Source: Bradyrhizobium sp. LTSP885
GTDB taxonomy: Bacteria > Pseudomonadota > Alphaproteobacteria > Rhizobiales > Xanthobacteraceae
NCBI RefSeq assembly: GCF_000938305.1
Contig: NZ_JYMT01000041.1
Coordinates: 62,001 to 126,000 of the forward strand
Length of the DNA stretch: 64,000 nucleotides
Direction: 5' to 3'
Under the pieces are notes generated by a model that was given only the letters and a program-made list of their open reading frames with translations, had not been told where the DNA came from and ran no database searches. Numbering within the stretch: the stretch's first letter is position 1; each line of letters begins with the position of its first letter. A program made the translations under genes and the position numbers. Positions 62,235 through 64,000 of the stretch are shown here, in pieces.

Positions 62235-64000
62235 ATGAAGAACGCCGCCTCATCGCTCGAACAGCGCCTGCGGTCGAACCTGACCGGCGACGTCTTTTTC
62301 GATGCCTTCAACCGCGGGCGCTACGCCACCGACGCCTCGTTCTACCAGATCATGCCGGCCGGCGTTGTCGTCCCCAAGACCATGGACGAGGCGCTGCAAA
62401 CGCTCGCGATCGTGCGCGACGACGGACGAATTGTTACCCCTCGCGGCGGCGGCACCTCGCAGTGCGGACAGACCGTCAACGACGGCATCGTTGTCGACCT
62501 CTCCAAGCATCTGAACCGGATCATCTCGCTCGATGTGGCGAACCGCTCCTGCATCGTCGAGCCCGGTATCGTGCTCGACGATCTCAACCGCCAGCTCAGG
62601 AAGCACGGGCTGTGGTTTCCGGTCGACGTTTCCACCGCCTCGCGGGCCACCATCGGCGGCATGGCCGGCAACAATTCCTGCGGCGGCCGCTCGCTGCGCT
62701 ACGGCACCATGCGCGACAACACGCTGTCGATGGACGCGGCGCTCGCAGACGGCACGCTGCTGCATTTCGGCGAGGTGCCGCGTGACCTTGCACAGGTGAA
62801 TTCACCCGAAGGCGGCCGGAAGCTGTTCCGCGACATGCTCGATCTCGGCGAACGCGAGGCCGCCGAAATCTCCGACAAATTCCCGAAGGTGCAGCGCCGG
62901 GTCGGCGGCTATAATCTCGACGCGCTGGTGCCGCGCAATGCGCCGAACAACATGGCGCATCTGCTGGTCGGCTCGGAGGGCACGCTGGCCTTCACGACGC
63001 AAGTCGAACTCAAGCTGTGGCCAGTGATCCGCAACAAGGCGCTCGGCGTTTGCCATTTCGGCAGCTTCTATGAGGCGATGGATGCGGCACAGCATTTGGT
63101 CAAGCTGCGGCCGATCGCGGTAGAACTGGTCGATCGCACCATGATCGCGCTCGGCCGCGACATCGCGATGTTCCAGCCGATCATTTCGGCGGCCGTGCGC
63201 GGCGATCCCGATGCGATCCTGGTGGTCGAGTTCGCGGAGGAGGATCAGGCCGACAATCTCGTCCGCCTCAAGCAACTCGGCGAGCTGATGGCCGATCTCG
63301 GCTTCGGGTGGGACAGGCCGCAGCGCAAATGGGGCGGCGTGGTCGAGATCGTGGAGCCCGCATTGCAGGCCGGCATCGCCGATTTCCGGGCCGCCGGCCT
63401 CAACGTCATGATGTCGATGAAGCAGGAGGGCAAGCCGGTCTCCTTTGTCGAGGATTGCGCGGTACCTCTGCCGCATCTCGCCGACTATACCGAGCGGCTC
63501 AACGCCATCTTCGCCAAGCATGGCACCCGCGGCACGATGTATGCGCACGCCTCGGAAGGCTGCCTGCATGTGCGCCCGGTGCTCAACCTCAAGCTCGAAA
63601 AGGACGTCAAGGCAATGCGCGCCATTGCCGAGGAGACGTTCGAGATGGTGCGCGAATACAAGGGCTCGCACTCCGGAGAGCACGGCGACGGCCTGGTGCG
63701 CTCGGAATTTCACGAGGTAATGTTTGGCGCGCGCATCGTCGCCGACTTCCGCGAGATCAAGGCGCGCTTCGACCCCGACAACACGCTCAACCCGGGCAAG
63801 ATCGTCGATCCGCCCAAGATGGACGACCGCTCGCTGTTTCGGTTTTCGCCGGACTATCGCGTCGGCGAATTGAAGACGGCGCTCGACTGGTCGGCCTACC
63901 CCGGTGCCGGTGGCGGCTTCCAGGGCGCGGTCGAGATGTGCAACAACAACGGCGCCTGCCGCAAGCTCGAGGGCGGCGTGATGTGCCCGTCCTATCGCGC
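62235..64000 (+). CDS. FAD-binding and Fe-S oxidoreductase, 3' end off the window
   Basis: 588 codons are visible and open to the edge. The PCMH FAD-binding domain reads TPRGGGTSQCGQTVNDGIVVDL and GNNSCGGRSLRYGT near residues 72-160. The C-terminal FAD-oxidase domain has GTRGTMYAHASEGCLHVRP and HSGEHGDG. The last visible residues, CNNNGACRKLEGGVMCPSY, begin a 4Fe-4S/CCG-type module. This is the YdiJ/GlcD-like two-domain oxidase type that oxidises 2-hydroxyacids such as lactate, glycolate or 2-hydroxyglutarate. It is downstream of the GntR gene on the same strand. Substrate unknown. Confidence 0.88.
   Translation, partial: MKNAASSLEQRLRSNLTGDVFFDAFNRGRYATDASFYQIMPAGVVVPKTMDEALQTLAIVRDDGRIVTPRGGGTSQCGQTVNDGIVVDLSKHLNRIISLDVANRSCIVEPGIVLDDLNRQLRKHGLWFPVDVSTASRATIGGMAGNNSCGGRSLRYGTMRDNTLSMDAALADGTLLHFGEVPRDLAQVNSPEGGRKLFRDMLDLGEREAAEISDKFPKVQRRVGGYNLDALVPRNAPNNMAHLLVGSEGTLAFTTQVELKLWPVIRNKALGVCHFGSFYEAMDAAQHLVKLRPIAVELVDRTMIALGRDIAMFQPIISAAVRGDPDAILVVEFAEEDQADNLVRLKQLGELMADLGFGWDRPQRKWGGVVEIVEPALQAGIADFRAAGLNVMMSMKQEGKPVSFVEDCAVPLPHLADYTERLNAIFAKHGTRGTMYAHASEGCLHVRPVLNLKLEKDVKAMRAIAEETFEMVREYKGSHSGEHGDGLVRSEFHEVMFGARIVADFREIKARFDPDNTLNPGKIVDPPKMDDRSLFRFSPDYRVGELKTALDWSAYPGAGGGFQGAVEMCNNNGACRKLEGGVMCPSYR

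Overview
This is a 64 kb GC-rich chromosomal window from an alphaproteobacterium, most likely Bradyrhizobium or a close relative in the Nitrobacteraceae (Bradyrhizobiaceae). The inference rests on the codon and GC profile, the gene families, and two palindromic intergenic repeats (43920-44038 and 60010-60057) of types I recall as common in that family. No rRNA, tRNA, CRISPR array, insertion sequence or phage gene was recognised. Several reading frames were restarted from the longest open frame because an overlapping stop codon, a ribosome binding site or a promoter indicated a better start.

Region 1 (1-9959) is a surface-polysaccharide cluster. A minus-strand operon runs flippase, asparagine-synthase-like amidotransferase, CgeB-like glycosyltransferase, methyltransferase, hexapeptide acetyltransferase, methyltransferase, NAD-sugar epimerase and a glycosyltransferase cut by the window edge. 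A sugar aminotransferase is transcribed divergently.

Region 2 (9978-25918) is a type II secretion system. gspD and a prepilin peptidase lie on the plus strand; gspE-F-G-H-I-J-K-L-M lie on the minus strand with overlapping stops and starts. A GspC/GspN-like gene is cut off from the rest by a 1208-residue autotransporter and a HigBA-type toxin-antitoxin pair on the opposite strand.

Region 3 (25940-35084) is a second envelope-glycan region: OafA-type acyltransferase with SGNH domain, Sel1 protein, three small-molecule or sugar-modifying enzymes (two methyltransferases, one NeuD-like acetyltransferase), WbqC protein, GT2 polyprenyl-phosphate glycosyltransferase, a five-bladed-propeller glycosidase-like protein, and a secreted beta-helix protein.

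Region 4 (35098-38412) is a subtilase-like protein with four nearly identical 117-residue repeats. Region 5 (38807-47786) holds a CoA-transferase with an orphan molybdopterin oxidoreductase subunit, and a co-directional set tctC-mtnP-mtnA-tctB-tctA, in which the two first genes of methylthioadenosine salvage sit inside a tripartite tricarboxylate transporter. Region 6 (47995-51906) is a giant VCBS/RTX protein with a clear terminator and an unusual repeat-rich upstream region.

Region 7 (52736-55662) is a PadR regulator, HAAS membrane protein and GIN-domain protein module followed by a secreted alpha/beta hydrolase. Region 8 (55669-64000) is a probable catabolic locus: GST-like protein, crotonase lacking both usual catalytic glutamates, two paralogous class V aminotransferases, an MFS transporter, and, divergently, a GntR/FCD regulator and an FAD/Fe-S oxidase running off the window. 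This last locus and the tct-mtn arrangement are the best candidates for undescribed biology.
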